DNA of 64,000 nt from CAIYRG01 sp965247505 (lineage in GTDB: Bacteria; Pseudomonadota; Alphaproteobacteria; Micropepsales; Micropepsaceae). The stretch covers positions 930,001 through 994,000 of the forward strand of contig OZ252020.1 in NCBI GenBank assembly GCA_965247505.1, in the 5' to 3' direction. A program made the translations under genes and the position numbers. Shown here piece by piece: positions 56,056 to 63,812 of the stretch. Positions within the stretch are counted from its first letter, which is position 1; the number at the start of each line of letters is the position of its first letter. The notes under the pieces are model-generated. The model was not told the origin of the DNA, searched no databases, and was given only the letters and a program-made list of their open reading frames with translations.

Positions 56056-56781
56056 GTGAGTGACAGAGGGATAGACGGAACGGAGAGCGGCGATCTCTTG
56101 TGGTACGAATCACTGTCGGACGAACAGTCGTGGTTTTCGCTGTGGAGCGCGTACGTCCGCTGCGTCTGCGGCGGAATCCGCTCCACAGAGGCCTTGTGTC
56201 CCGTTTGTGGCGAAGAACCACCGAATCTGGACTGGGTGGTCGTGAGCGACACCGACGGCAACGAATTCCGTGTACCGCCTGTTTTCATGGGTGCCGACGG
56301 CAGGTTCGAGGATTGGATCTACCTACGAATGCTGGAACGGGAGTGGCTAAGGCCCGCCGAGGCGGATCTATATGACTCGATTCCGGAGGAGCATCGCCCT
56401 TCCGCGCGAGCGATTGTTGTTCTGGTTTTCTGGACCTACTTCGAGACGCGTATCGAGAGGCTGTTTCGCCAAACGGCGGAGGCGGTACCCAAGCAGGTCA
56501 TGGCACACCTTCTGGATCGTTACTCTGGCATCGGCGCGCGGTTGGACAGGCTCTACAGGATTGCCTTCTCGACGACGTACCGGGCCGATCTTAACGACCT
56601 GGGGTACGGCAAAGTGGCGGCGCTCCTAAAGCGGGTGGAAGAGTGCCGAAATAGGTTCACGCACGGCCAGCCGGAAGCCATTGACGACTCGCTAGTTGAA
56701 GCGCTGGTGGCGGGTCTGAAAGACGAACACGAAGGTTGGATCGCGGTTTTCAACCGGCGGCTGAGGGAAGCGCGCAAGTAA
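56056..56781 (+). CDS. Zinc-ribbon + HEPN-motif protein beside the CRISPR array
   Basis: 241 residues from GTG 56056, chosen for the strong ribosome binding site AAGGAGGA five bases upstream. Near residues 36-52 the sequence CVCGGIRSTEALCPVCG forms a CxC...CxxC zinc ribbon. The C-terminal half is all-helical in appearance (AIVVLVFWTYFETRIERLF ...) and contains ECRNRFTHG, an R-x4-H motif of the kind that marks HEPN ribonuclease domains. HEPN proteins are common in toxin-antitoxin, abortive-infection and CRISPR-linked defence. No antitoxin-like partner is adjacent. RNase activity and link to CRISPR are inference from motif and location; the motif region could also be structural only. Confidence 0.65.
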   Translation: MSDRGIDGTESGDLLWYESLSDEQSWFSLWSAYVRCVCGGIRSTEALCPVCGEEPPNLDWVVVSDTDGNEFRVPPVFMGADGRFEDWIYLRMLEREWLRPAEADLYDSIPEEHRPSARAIVVLVFWTYFETRIERLFRQTAEAVPKQVMAHLLDRYSGIGARLDRLYRIAFSTTYRADLNDLGYGKVAALLKRVEECRNRFTHGQPEAIDDSLVEALVAGLKDEHEGWIAVFNRRLREARK

Positions 56782-56845
56782 TCGGTAATGCTGCACGGTT
56801 GAGTGCGCCTCTCAACCGGTCGGCATGGTGACTCCGTGACTCGGG

Positions 56846-57550
56846 TCAGTCCGTTGGCGTGTCCCCATCTGTCCTGAGGCGCGTGTATGTCGCCCTGATC
56901 AACTCCTCAACCAGCGGTGCGGTGGGCGCCTGGCGCTCGGCGAGCCGCCGTTCCGGTGAAGCGCCGCGGATCTCAGCCTCGATGGCGTAGAACTCGGCGA
57001 TGCGCCGCAGCCCCTCAGCCGCGATCTCCGACTTGGTGCTGTCAAACGATTCACGCAGCTTGCGCCTCGCGTGACTCCAATAGAAGGCGAGCTGAACCCG
57101 TCCTCGCGGTCCGGCGAGCCGGTTGTAGCCGGCGTAGCCGTCGACCTGGAGAATGCCTTCGAACCCGTCGAGGAAGCGTTCGCCGTGATGGCCGCCCCGA
57201 CCGGGAGTATAGAAGCACACCACCCCGGGCGGGTCAGCGCCGCCCCAGTTGCGGTCCTCGCGGGCCAGCGCCCACAGCCAGCTGGTCTTCGTCCTGCCCC
57301 GGCCGGGGTCGAGAACCGGCGCATGGGTCTCATCCATGAACAGTTTGCCCGACTGCTTCAGGTGCTCGAGACGCTTGTGGGCCAGCACTAGGCCCGTGCC
57401 GTCCCACCACAGCACCTTGACCCGGTCGGCGCGTTTACAGCGAAACACCACCACGATCGCCGAATAGGGATCCAGACGCAGCTCGTTCGCGACGATCGCC
57501 GCCAGCCCGTCGTGCTGCTTCCTAAAGTCAACCGGCTGCGTCGCCACCAC
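56846..57550 (-). pseudogene. Chimeric IS66 tnpB'-tnpC' ORF
   Basis: 234 codons. The first about 58 residues are TnpB (ATQPVDFRKQHDGLAAIVAN ... VKVLWWDGTGLVLAHKRLE). The next residues are from within TnpC, the DDE transposase (KLFMDETHAPVLDPGRGRTK, ILQVDGYAGYNRL, AFYWSHARRKL), so the two catalytic Asp regions are present. The segment is in one frame with no stop, meaning the deletion fused them in frame. The normal end of TnpC with its catalytic Glu region (ERSIRP) is absent: the ORF stops soon after APLVEELIRATYT. It can hardly transpose. Confidence 0.85.
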
Positions 57551-57574
57551 AATCCAAGCCGGAGCCGGGAACGA

Positions 57575-57994
57575 TCACCGAATTCCTCGCAGAGCAGAGG
57601 CGATCGACGTGATGCGCGCCGTGCCGACGTCGACGTCGAGGCGTACCGTCACGCCACGCGCCTCGATCGAGACCGAGCCGACATGGGCGGGAGCGGGTGC
57701 CGACTCCACCTCAACGGTGGCGAACGGCCCCTCGTTCTGCGGCGCTGGTGGAACCACGAGCTCGCCCTTGCGAGCGAGCTTGCGCCAGTACGACAGCCGC
57801 CGAGACGGCACCCCGTAGCGCTCGGCGACCTCCGCTATGGTCGTCCCCCGCTCGAAACTCTCTTGCACGATCCACACCTTCTCCTCGTCCGACCAGCTCC
57901 GATGAGCTATGCCCAGATCCGAAGCGCCAGAACCTTCGCTCACCACGACGTCTTCGCCACCTTCATCGCCGGCGGTTCGTTCAGTATCCTGCAT
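57575..57994 (-). CDS. tnpA: IS66-family TnpA (Orf1)
   Basis: 139 residues from the ATG at 57994 with ribosome binding site GGAGGG. The N-terminal HTH (WSDEEKVWIVQESFERG, TIAEVAERYGVPSRRLSYWR) is the IS66 Orf1 DNA-binding domain. It ends with VTVRLDVDVGTARITSIASA, the usual C-terminus. It appears intact, but its partners tnpB and tnpC are fused and truncated, so it is an orphan. Confidence 0.87.
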   Translation of the reverse strand: MQDTERTAGDEGGEDVVVSEGSGASDLGIAHRSWSDEEKVWIVQESFERGTTIAEVAERYGVPSRRLSYWRKLARKGELVVPPAPQNEGPFATVEVESAPAPAHVGSVSIEARGVTVRLDVDVGTARITSIASALRGIR

Positions 57995-58068
57995 CGAGCG
58001 ACCCTCCACTCAGAGGGGGCATCGAACGTCAGCAGCTCAACAATGGGAAGATGGGGCGCTCGCACCGC

Positions 58069-58365
58069 TTACGTTTCGCCGGGCAGTTCGGGCGCGGCCG
58101 CGGAGATATTTTGGCGGATTGCCTCAACTTCGTCCTCGCGTCCGGCGGCGATCATGTCGCGTGCGATGGCTTGGGCGGTGAACATACAGGAGCGTAACAT
58201 GCGGATTTCAAGCTCGGTGCGTGGCCATTCGCGGCGATCGATCGCCTCCATGGCAAGCTCGACCAGTAGTTGGTTGGCCGTCACGCCTTGCTTCGTTGCA
58301 ACGGCTTCGATGCGATCCCATTGCTCGGACTTGATCCGAATGTTCTTTTGGAGTGTCTTTGCCAT
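58069..58365 (-). CDS. Ribbon-helix-helix protein, possible relaxosome accessory
   Basis: 98 residues from the ATG at 58365 (ribosome binding site GGAAAG). The N-terminal KNIRIKSEQWDRIEAVATKQ and GVTANQLLVELAMEAI form a typical RHH DNA-binding fold (beta strand, helix, turn, helix), followed by a helical tail. RHH proteins next to oriT assist relaxases (TraM, TraY, MbeC types) or act as autoregulators or antitoxins. No toxin gene is adjacent. Its 5' side faces a 450-bp non-coding region rich in palindromes, which favours a relaxosome or autoregulatory role. Confidence 0.7.
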   Translation of the reverse strand: MAKTLQKNIRIKSEQWDRIEAVATKQGVTANQLLVELAMEAIDRREWPRTELEIRMLRSCMFTAQAIARDMIAAGREDEVEAIRQNISAAAPELPGET

Positions 58366-58810
58366 GTGTCTTTCCACCCTGTTCGCGCAGTCTCCGAACG
58401 AGATTTGGTCAAGCAATCCACTCGGCGTTACTGGCGCCGTAGTCATCGAATATCCCGATTACGGCCCGGGGAAGCACCCGAGTGGGGTCAGTCGCCAAGC
58501 TACCAAATTAGTAGCTGCCAACAAGGAGCGCAGATCTGCGCACCACCATTTTGGTAGCGCGGTGGGGAATAGGCTATATCCCACTCCTGCCGGAAGGGTG
58601 GTACAATAGCGATGTGTGACGTCCAGTACATTGATGCAACTACATAAAATGAAAGCGATATACGGCCGACATACGTATTGCACCGAAATGGTAGTACTTT
58701 TCCCGGCACGACAGGGATGCGCTGGGACACCCACCGCCATGGCCGGGCGCAGGTGAGCGCAGTCAATCGCAGCCATTGCAACACCTGCATCATTGATGCG
58801 TCAGGTGTGA
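58366..58810. other. Palindrome-rich intergenic region, candidate oriT
   Basis: No gene is recognised. Structures seen: GCTACCAAA 58499-58507 with its inverted copy TTTGGTAGC 58550-58558; GCTAC...GTAGC 58499-58515; a perfect 14-bp palindrome GCGCAGATCTGCGC 58528-58541 in the centre; a GTGGG...CCCAC stem 58562-58583; and a hairpin CACCTG...CAGGTG 58782-58807 containing CATCATTGATG. This nested layout beside an RHH gene is typical of oriT or operator DNA. The relaxase gene is 17 kb away, so the assignment is tentative. Confidence 0.45.
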
Positions 58811-59147
58811 TGAAAGAAGCTCCGAAGGGAGTCCGGATGGCATTGATTTGAGAAATTAGCGAGGGGGAATATCCGCGGGCGCAGGAAGCGCGGCGGAGCC
58901 GCCGCGGCGTGTGAGCGGCGATGGTGCGGACAGCAATGCATGAAGCAGTGCGCGGCGTGATGCCGGCCGGTGTCCGCAGTGGGGCTTGCACTGGTGCGGG
59001 AGCAAGTGCAGCCGGTGGTGCGCGGTGGCCGCTGCACCGATGCCTGACGTGGTGCCGGACACGATGCAGCGATGGGTGATGCGAGAAAGGAACGGACCGC
59101 GCCGATGACTGTGACGCGGCCCGCGATGCGCTGAGGCTCAGGCGGCG
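58811..59147. other. Intergenic DNA left of the RIT element, no gene seen
   Basis: 337 bp without a convincing frame. Minus-strand open frames here are Ala/His/Arg-rich, read into the RIT inverted repeat and show no domain. Confidence 0.5.
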
Positions 59148-59257
59148 ATCCGCTTAATGCCGAGTAGTTACTAATGCCGAGTGACGTGCGGGGAACGGCT
59201 TGTTCGCTCCGATTTCCCGCCGGTTCACTCGGCATTAATGCTGGCAGTCAGTTCCCG
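59148..59257 (+). repeat. RIT left terminal inverted repeat (110 bp)
   Basis: Perfect inverted match to 62777-62886. It has inner structure: TAATGCCGAGTAG at 59155-59167, TAATGCCGAGTGA at 59172-59184 and the inverted TCACTCGGCATTA at 59225-59237, likely recombinase binding sites. Confidence 0.97.
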
Positions 59258-59300
59258 GCAAAGTTGTCCTCCCTTTCGATCAGATGGAGGACGACAACAA

Positions 59301-60872
59301 ATGTCTTTGACACCCAACCGCCGGTCCCTGCTGGGGATCACAGCACTGGCCGGCTTCGACGCAAGCATTCTCGCGTTCATCGATGATCTTCGTCGTTGCG
59401 GCGAGATTGCTGAAGGTCAGTTCCCCAAGTACCGGTATGCCGCCCGTCACTTCCTGATCTGGCTTGAGCTCACCGGTATCGCGCTCAAAACAGTCGACGT
59501 CACAGTCATCGACCGCTTTCTGCGGCACGATTGCCGTTGTGCCGCATCGTCCGCACCTATCCGGCCTCGCCGCTGGCGCAAGTGCCACACGTCGCCCAAA
59601 CTCATGACGTTCATCCGCTTCCTTGAGCGGACGGGGCGGATCGAGACGCGGGGTGAACTGGACGACAATTTCCAGTTACTGGACGCGTTCCTCGTGGGCT
59701 TGCGCCGCGGTAGATATGCGACCGCAACCATCAAACTATACCGCTACGGCTGCGCCGGTCTCATTGTCTGGCTCCACCTCTCACGGATCCGCCTGCGCGA
59801 TCTGACACCGGATGTTTATGCACGCTTCCGGAACAGGCAGTTCGTCTGCTCAATCCCCGGGATGTTTTGCGGTCACGAAACGCAGTCACCCGGAACCGCT
59901 TACCGAACCGAAGTCCGCGGCTTCCTGAAGCATCTCGTCGCAATCGGGCGGATTGAACCCCTGGAGCCTTTCCCGGGCGAGAAGGCGCCGCCCGCTCGCC
60001 TTGAGAGGTACGCCGTGTGGCTTGACCGCCATCGCGGCATCTGCTCGGGGACTATACGCCAGCATGTCCGTTTGATCGCAGAGATGCTGCCTCGCCTTGG
60101 AGATGATCCCGGGGGCTATGGCGCGGCACTGATCCGCCGAGTGCTGTTCGAGCAGATGGAGCCCTGGTCGCGAAGCTACGCTCAGAGGCTGACAACTGCG
60201 ATGCGCATGTACCTTCGGTTCCTGGTATCGGAAGACAGCATCGCGGCAGCGCTGGTCGAGGCCGTGCCGATGGTGCCTCAGTGGCAGTTGTCAACCTTGC
60301 CACGGTACATCCCGGCCGACGATGTCGAGCGCACCATCGCCTCCTGCGGTGATGACCCTATGGGCGTGCGCGACCGGGCGATCCTGCTGCTTCTGGCACG
60401 TCTTGCACTGCGAGCGGGGGATATCGTTGCCCTGCGCCTCGGCGATATCGACTGGGACAGGGCCGAGATCCGTGTCTCGGGAAAGTCAAGACGGCAGACG
60501 GCTCTGCCGCTACCCCAGGATGCCGGCGATGCGCTCCATGTCTATATCGCGACGGTGCGGCCAAGGGTGGATGAGGAGAAGGTGTTCCTCTGCACCAACG
60601 CACCCTGTCGACCGTTCACCGACTCAAGCACCGTCAGTGCTGTGGCGGAACGCGCGCTCGACCGCGCCGGGGTCAAGACCTTCGCGGGCCGCGGTGCGCA
60701 TGCGTTCCGCCACTCCCAGGCGACAGCGTTGCTCAGGTCGGGAGCAACGCTCGATGTCATCCAATCGCTGCTCCGACACGCTTCCCCGAACACGACCATG
60801 ATCTACGCCAAGACCGATGCGGTCATGTTGCAGGAGGTCGCTCAACCTTGGCTCGGGGGGATCGAACAATGA
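59301..60872 (+). CDS. ritA: RitA-like tyrosine recombinase
   Basis: 523 residues from the ATG at 59301 (GGAGG ten bases upstream; the longer frame would begin within the terminal repeat). The C-terminal catalytic domain has ARLALRAGDIVALRLGDI (first Arg), KSRRQTALPLP (Lys), HAFRHSQAT (HxxR), LLRHASPNTTMIYAK (His and the nucleophile Tyr). The N-terminal about 300 residues are the SAM-like and core-binding part, longer than in XerC/D, as usual for RitA. It is translationally coupled to ritB. Confidence 0.92.
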   Translation: MSLTPNRRSLLGITALAGFDASILAFIDDLRRCGEIAEGQFPKYRYAARHFLIWLELTGIALKTVDVTVIDRFLRHDCRCAASSAPIRPRRWRKCHTSPKLMTFIRFLERTGRIETRGELDDNFQLLDAFLVGLRRGRYATATIKLYRYGCAGLIVWLHLSRIRLRDLTPDVYARFRNRQFVCSIPGMFCGHETQSPGTAYRTEVRGFLKHLVAIGRIEPLEPFPGEKAPPARLERYAVWLDRHRGICSGTIRQHVRLIAEMLPRLGDDPGGYGAALIRRVLFEQMEPWSRSYAQRLTTAMRMYLRFLVSEDSIAAALVEAVPMVPQWQLSTLPRYIPADDVERTIASCGDDPMGVRDRAILLLLARLALRAGDIVALRLGDIDWDRAEIRVSGKSRRQTALPLPQDAGDALHVYIATVRPRVDEEKVFLCTNAPCRPFTDSSTVSAVAERALDRAGVKTFAGRGAHAFRHSQATALLRSGATLDVIQSLLRHASPNTTMIYAKTDAVMLQEVAQPWLGGIEQ

Positions 60873-61801
60873 CAACAACGATCACCGAACATGTCGGGCG
60901 CTTTGTCGCGATGAAGCAGAAGCTTGGTTACCGGTTCACGCAGAGCGGACAGCTACTACGGAGCTTCGCGCGGTTCGCCGAGGATCGTAACGAGACATTC
61001 ATTCGTTCCCGGACCGCCCTTGAGTGGGTATCGGTATCAACAGCGGTATCTCGGTCTGGTCGAGTCAAGAACCTGCGCGGGGTGCATGCCTTTGCCTGCT
61101 GGTTGCACGCCGAGGACCCACGTCACGAGGTGCCGCCCCGTGATGCTCTGGGTCATCTGTCCAAACGGAGACCGCAGCCGTACCTGGTATCGGTCCCAGA
61201 CATCCGGAAACTGCTGACGGCGGCACTGTCCATGCGGCCCGCCAGCACCATCGCCCCGCTGACCTGGCACCACCTGTTCGGTCTCATCGCCGCAACCGGC
61301 CTGCGCATCGGCGAAGCCCTCACTTTGACGCTGGACGACATCACGCCTGACGGCCTCGTCATCCGAGACACAAAGTTCGGCAAGACGAGGATGGTCGCGC
61401 TGCACCCGACCACCTGGGATGCGCTGAACCGCTACCTGGAGGCACGACTCAAGGAGAAAACTCCAGACCGGCATCTGTTCGTGATCGCCACCGGCCGGTG
61501 CCCACATAGACAGTATGCGGGTCACGTCTTCCGCAAACTCGCTGAGCAAGCGGGAATCCGGGAACGTGGCGCGGCACGAGGACCGACCCCGCACTCGCTG
61601 CGGCATTCCTTCGCCGTTCGGTCACTCGAGAATCTGGCTCCCGGCGCCAACCCGGACCGTCACATATTGGCCCTCGCCACCTACCTCGGCCATGTCGAGG
61701 TCTCGAGCACCTATTGGTATCTGGAAGCGACTCCAGTCCTGCTGCGCGGCATCGCCGAGGCTGCGGAACAGGCTCACGCGAATGGAGGGTGCGATGACTG
61801 A
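60869..61801 (+). CDS. ritB: RitB-like tyrosine recombinase
   Basis: 310 residues; ATG overlaps the ritA stop (ATGA). Catalytic motifs: TGLRIGEALTLTLDDI (Arg), DTKFGKTRMVALHP (Lys), HSLRHSFAVRSL (HxxR) and YLGHVEVSSTYWYLE (His, Tyr). All residues of the tyrosine-recombinase set are present, so it should be active. It acts with RitA and RitC in moving the element. Confidence 0.92.
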   Translation: MTTTITEHVGRFVAMKQKLGYRFTQSGQLLRSFARFAEDRNETFIRSRTALEWVSVSTAVSRSGRVKNLRGVHAFACWLHAEDPRHEVPPRDALGHLSKRRPQPYLVSVPDIRKLLTAALSMRPASTIAPLTWHHLFGLIAATGLRIGEALTLTLDDITPDGLVIRDTKFGKTRMVALHPTTWDALNRYLEARLKEKTPDRHLFVIATGRCPHRQYAGHVFRKLAEQAGIRERGAARGPTPHSLRHSFAVRSLENLAPGANPDRHILALATYLGHVEVSSTYWYLEATPVLLRGIAEAAEQAHANGGCDD

Positions 61802-62786
61802 TCTTGCCCCCCATCTCACCGCCTTCCTGCAGGAGCACCTGCCCAACGAGCGGCGCTTCAGCCGACACACCGTGCAGAGCTATACCGATTGCTTCCGGCT
61901 CCTCGTCCTCTACGCGGCGGAGCAAATCAAAGTCCGCCCCTGTGCATTGAAGATCGAGCACTTCACGGTGGCACTCCTGCTGGCCTTCCTCGAATCCCTG
62001 GAGAAGGTTCGCAACAACAGCGTCGGCACGCGCAATATCCGACTCGCCGCCATCAAATCCTTCTTCCGGTACGTGGAATACCGTGTCCCGACCTGCCTCG
62101 ATCTCGCGTTGCAGGTGCGTGCCATCCCGCAGAAGCGCACCGACAAGCCTCTGATCGACTGGCTCGACCGGACCGAGATGCAGGCGATCCTGGATGCCCC
62201 GGATAACGGGACGGTGGCAGGCCTGCGCGACCGCGCGATGCTGCACCTGAGCTACGCCGCCGGGCTGCGGGTGTCGGAACTGACCGGACTCACCCTAGAC
62301 AGCCTGTCGGGTCCCCAACTTGAGACTATCCGCATCCTGGGCAAGGGGCGGCGCGATCGCGAACTGCCGCTGTGGAAGGAAACGAAAACCGTCCTCAATC
62401 AATGGCTCGACGTCCGGCCGCCGGTCAACAACCGCTACCTGTTCCTCAACGCACGGGGACGGACGATGAGCACGGACGGCTTCGCGTACATCCTCGACAA
62501 ACATGTCGCCACAGCGGCGCGGAAGGTTCCGGCGATCAAGGACAAGCGGGTGACCCCGCATGTGCTCCGTCACTCCGCGGCGATGGCGATCCTGCATGCC
62601 ACCGGGGATATACGGAAGGTCTCGTTGTGGCTCGGGCATGCGGACATCAAGACCACCGAAGCGTATGTCCACGCGAGCCCGGCCGAGAAACTGAGAATCC
62701 TTGAGACCAACACGCCGCCTTCCATCCGGTTGGGGAACTTCCCCGGTGTGAAGGACGACCTGATGAGGGTTCTCGGCGGGAACTGA
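61794..62786 (+). CDS. ritC: RitC-like tyrosine recombinase
   Basis: 330 residues from the ATG at 61794, overlapping ritB by 8 bp, with ribosome binding site GGAGGG. XerC/D-like: N-terminal SAM-like domain (FSRHTVQSYTDCFRLLVLYA), then AGLRVSELTGLTLDSL (Arg), ILGKGRRDRELPLW (Lys), HVLRHSAAMAIL (HxxR) and WLGHADIKTTEAYVH (His, Tyr). Its stop codon lies within the right terminal repeat (62784-62786). Confidence 0.93.
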   Translation: MTDLAPHLTAFLQEHLPNERRFSRHTVQSYTDCFRLLVLYAAEQIKVRPCALKIEHFTVALLLAFLESLEKVRNNSVGTRNIRLAAIKSFFRYVEYRVPTCLDLALQVRAIPQKRTDKPLIDWLDRTEMQAILDAPDNGTVAGLRDRAMLHLSYAAGLRVSELTGLTLDSLSGPQLETIRILGKGRRDRELPLWKETKTVLNQWLDVRPPVNNRYLFLNARGRTMSTDGFAYILDKHVATAARKVPAIKDKRVTPHVLRHSAAMAILHATGDIRKVSLWLGHADIKTTEAYVHASPAEKLRILETNTPPSIRLGNFPGVKDDLMRVLGGN

Positions 62787-62886
62787 CTGCCAGCATTAAT
62801 GCCGAGTGAACCGGCGGGAAATCGGAGCGAACAAGCCGTTCCCCGCACGTCACTCGGCATTAGTAACTACTCGGCATTAAGCGGAT
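62777..62886 (-). repeat. RIT right terminal inverted repeat (110 bp)
   Basis: Exact reverse complement of 59148-59257. It contains the last ten bases of ritC, and its outer base is the last base of the DUF2493 stop codon. Confidence 0.97.
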
Positions 62887-62910
62887 TATCCCGAGCTCGG
62901 GATAATCCGC
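62881..62910 (-). terminator. Perfect 30-bp palindrome at the end of the DUF2493 gene
   Basis: GCGGATTATCCCGAG followed directly by CTCGGGATAATCCGC, a 15-bp perfect palindrome spanning the stop codon. It has no T-run. It could be a terminator-like hairpin, a protein-binding site or the RIT target: six of its bases are shared with the RIT end. Confidence 0.55.
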
Positions 62911-63812
62911 TGGACTGGAATTCCGAGCTTGCGCGCTTTGTCGACGAGATTGTCGGTGATGCCGGAGCCCGGGAAAGCGATGAGGCCCTTGGGCAGGAGA
63001 TTGAGCAGGTCGTCGTTGCGGCGGAAGGGTGCGGCCCGACCATGGGCTGTCCAGTCCGGCTTGCAGATGATCTGGTGCACGGCGTTCCGCTCGGCCCATC
63101 GTGCGGCAATCTTCTCGACGCCGGAGCCGCCGCCATGGACGAGGATGACGTCGTCATACTTGACCTTGAGCTTATCGAGGGTTCCGATGACGGCGCCGGG
63201 GTTGCCGGCCTGCTTGCCGCCTGCGACCGCGACCAGCGTTCCCTCGGGCAGGTGCGCCTTGATCTGACGGTCCTTGCGGGCACGCTGGAAGTCGCGGGCG
63301 TCGATGGCGGATGCGGTGAGCTTGCCGGTCTGGCTGGTGTACGATCCGGTGCGCGGACGCCAGGTGTCGCCGGTCTCGGCGCGGTAGGCTGTAGCTGCTG
63401 CATCGCGGAGTTCCTCGAAGGCGTCGCGCTTATCGCCGAGGTTCTGCGCCCGTGCGGTGATCTGCTCAAGCTCAAAGGATTTGATCTCGGAGCCGTCCTG
63501 CTCGCGCTGGAGGTCTTTCATGTCGGGGACGAGCTTGTCGGCGCTGCGCTCAAGGCGCCTGGTCTGGGCATCGAGCATATTGACGAACCCCCAGAGCAGG
63601 CTTTCGCGTTCGTCGGCGAGTTGTGTTCCGTCTGGTGCGATGCCCTGTGCGATAATACGGAAGGCTTCATCGAGAGCAGTGAGTGCGTCGTCGCGGTCCC
63701 AAATGTCGCGGCTGTCGAATTCACCGCGCTCCGGCGTTGCGCCATAGAGGGCCGCATACTCGCAGACGGTGGCGGTTGAGGACTGTACTTCGCTGTGATC
63801 GAGATCGAACAT
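62886..63812 (-). CDS. DUF2493 / SLOG-family (YspA-like) plasmid protein
   Basis: 308 residues from the ATG at 63812, preceded by the strong ribosome binding site AAGGAG; the longer frame from 63920 lacks one. The N-terminal region is helical and charged. The C-terminal domain (VAVAGGKQAGNPGAVIGTL, DDVILVHGGGSGVEKIAARW, IAFPGSGITDNLVDKARKLG) is the Rossmann-like DUF2493/SLOG fold. SLOG domains bind or generate nucleotide-derived ligands. This protein is frequent on alphaproteobacterial plasmids and its role is unknown. The RIT insertion touches only its stop codon, so the protein looks complete. Confidence 0.85.
   Translation of the reverse strand: MFDLDHSEVQSSTATVCEYAALYGATPERGEFDSRDIWDRDDALTALDEAFRIIAQGIAPDGTQLADERESLLWGFVNMLDAQTRRLERSADKLVPDMKDLQREQDGSEIKSFELEQITARAQNLGDKRDAFEELRDAAATAYRAETGDTWRPRTGSYTSQTGKLTASAIDARDFQRARKDRQIKAHLPEGTLVAVAGGKQAGNPGAVIGTLDKLKVKYDDVILVHGGGSGVEKIAARWAERNAVHQIICKPDWTAHGRAAPFRRNDDLLNLLPKGLIAFPGSGITDNLVDKARKLGIPVQRIIPSSG

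Larger units (their letters stand above)
56846..58009 (-). mobile_element. IS66-family remnant
   Basis: A decayed IS66 element on the minus strand with an apparently intact tnpA and a chimeric ORF joining the start of tnpB to the middle of tnpC. Terminal inverted repeats were not identified, and the end of tnpC is missing. An internal deletion explains the structure. Confidence 0.8.
59148..62886 (+). mobile_element. RIT element (recombinases in trio)
   Basis: 3739 bp bounded by perfect 110-bp inverted repeats and containing three overlapping tyrosine recombinase genes in one direction, the definition of RIT elements. The third gene's stop lies inside the right repeat. The right end falls on the stop codon of the DUF2493 gene. 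No target duplication was recognised. Confidence 0.93.

Noticed and set aside
57512..58609. 365-codon plus-strand open frame across the IS66 remnant and RHH gene
   Set aside because: It is antisense to tnpA and the RHH gene and has no recognisable domain or ribosome binding site.
58500..59235. Minus-strand frames left of the RIT element
   Set aside because: They read from within the RIT terminal repeat or through palindrome-rich DNA, without domain or ribosome binding site.
62799..63779. 326-codon plus-strand frame opposite the DUF2493 gene
   Set aside because: Shadow frame of the minus-strand gene; the minus-strand product has a strong ribosome binding site and a recognisable SLOG domain.
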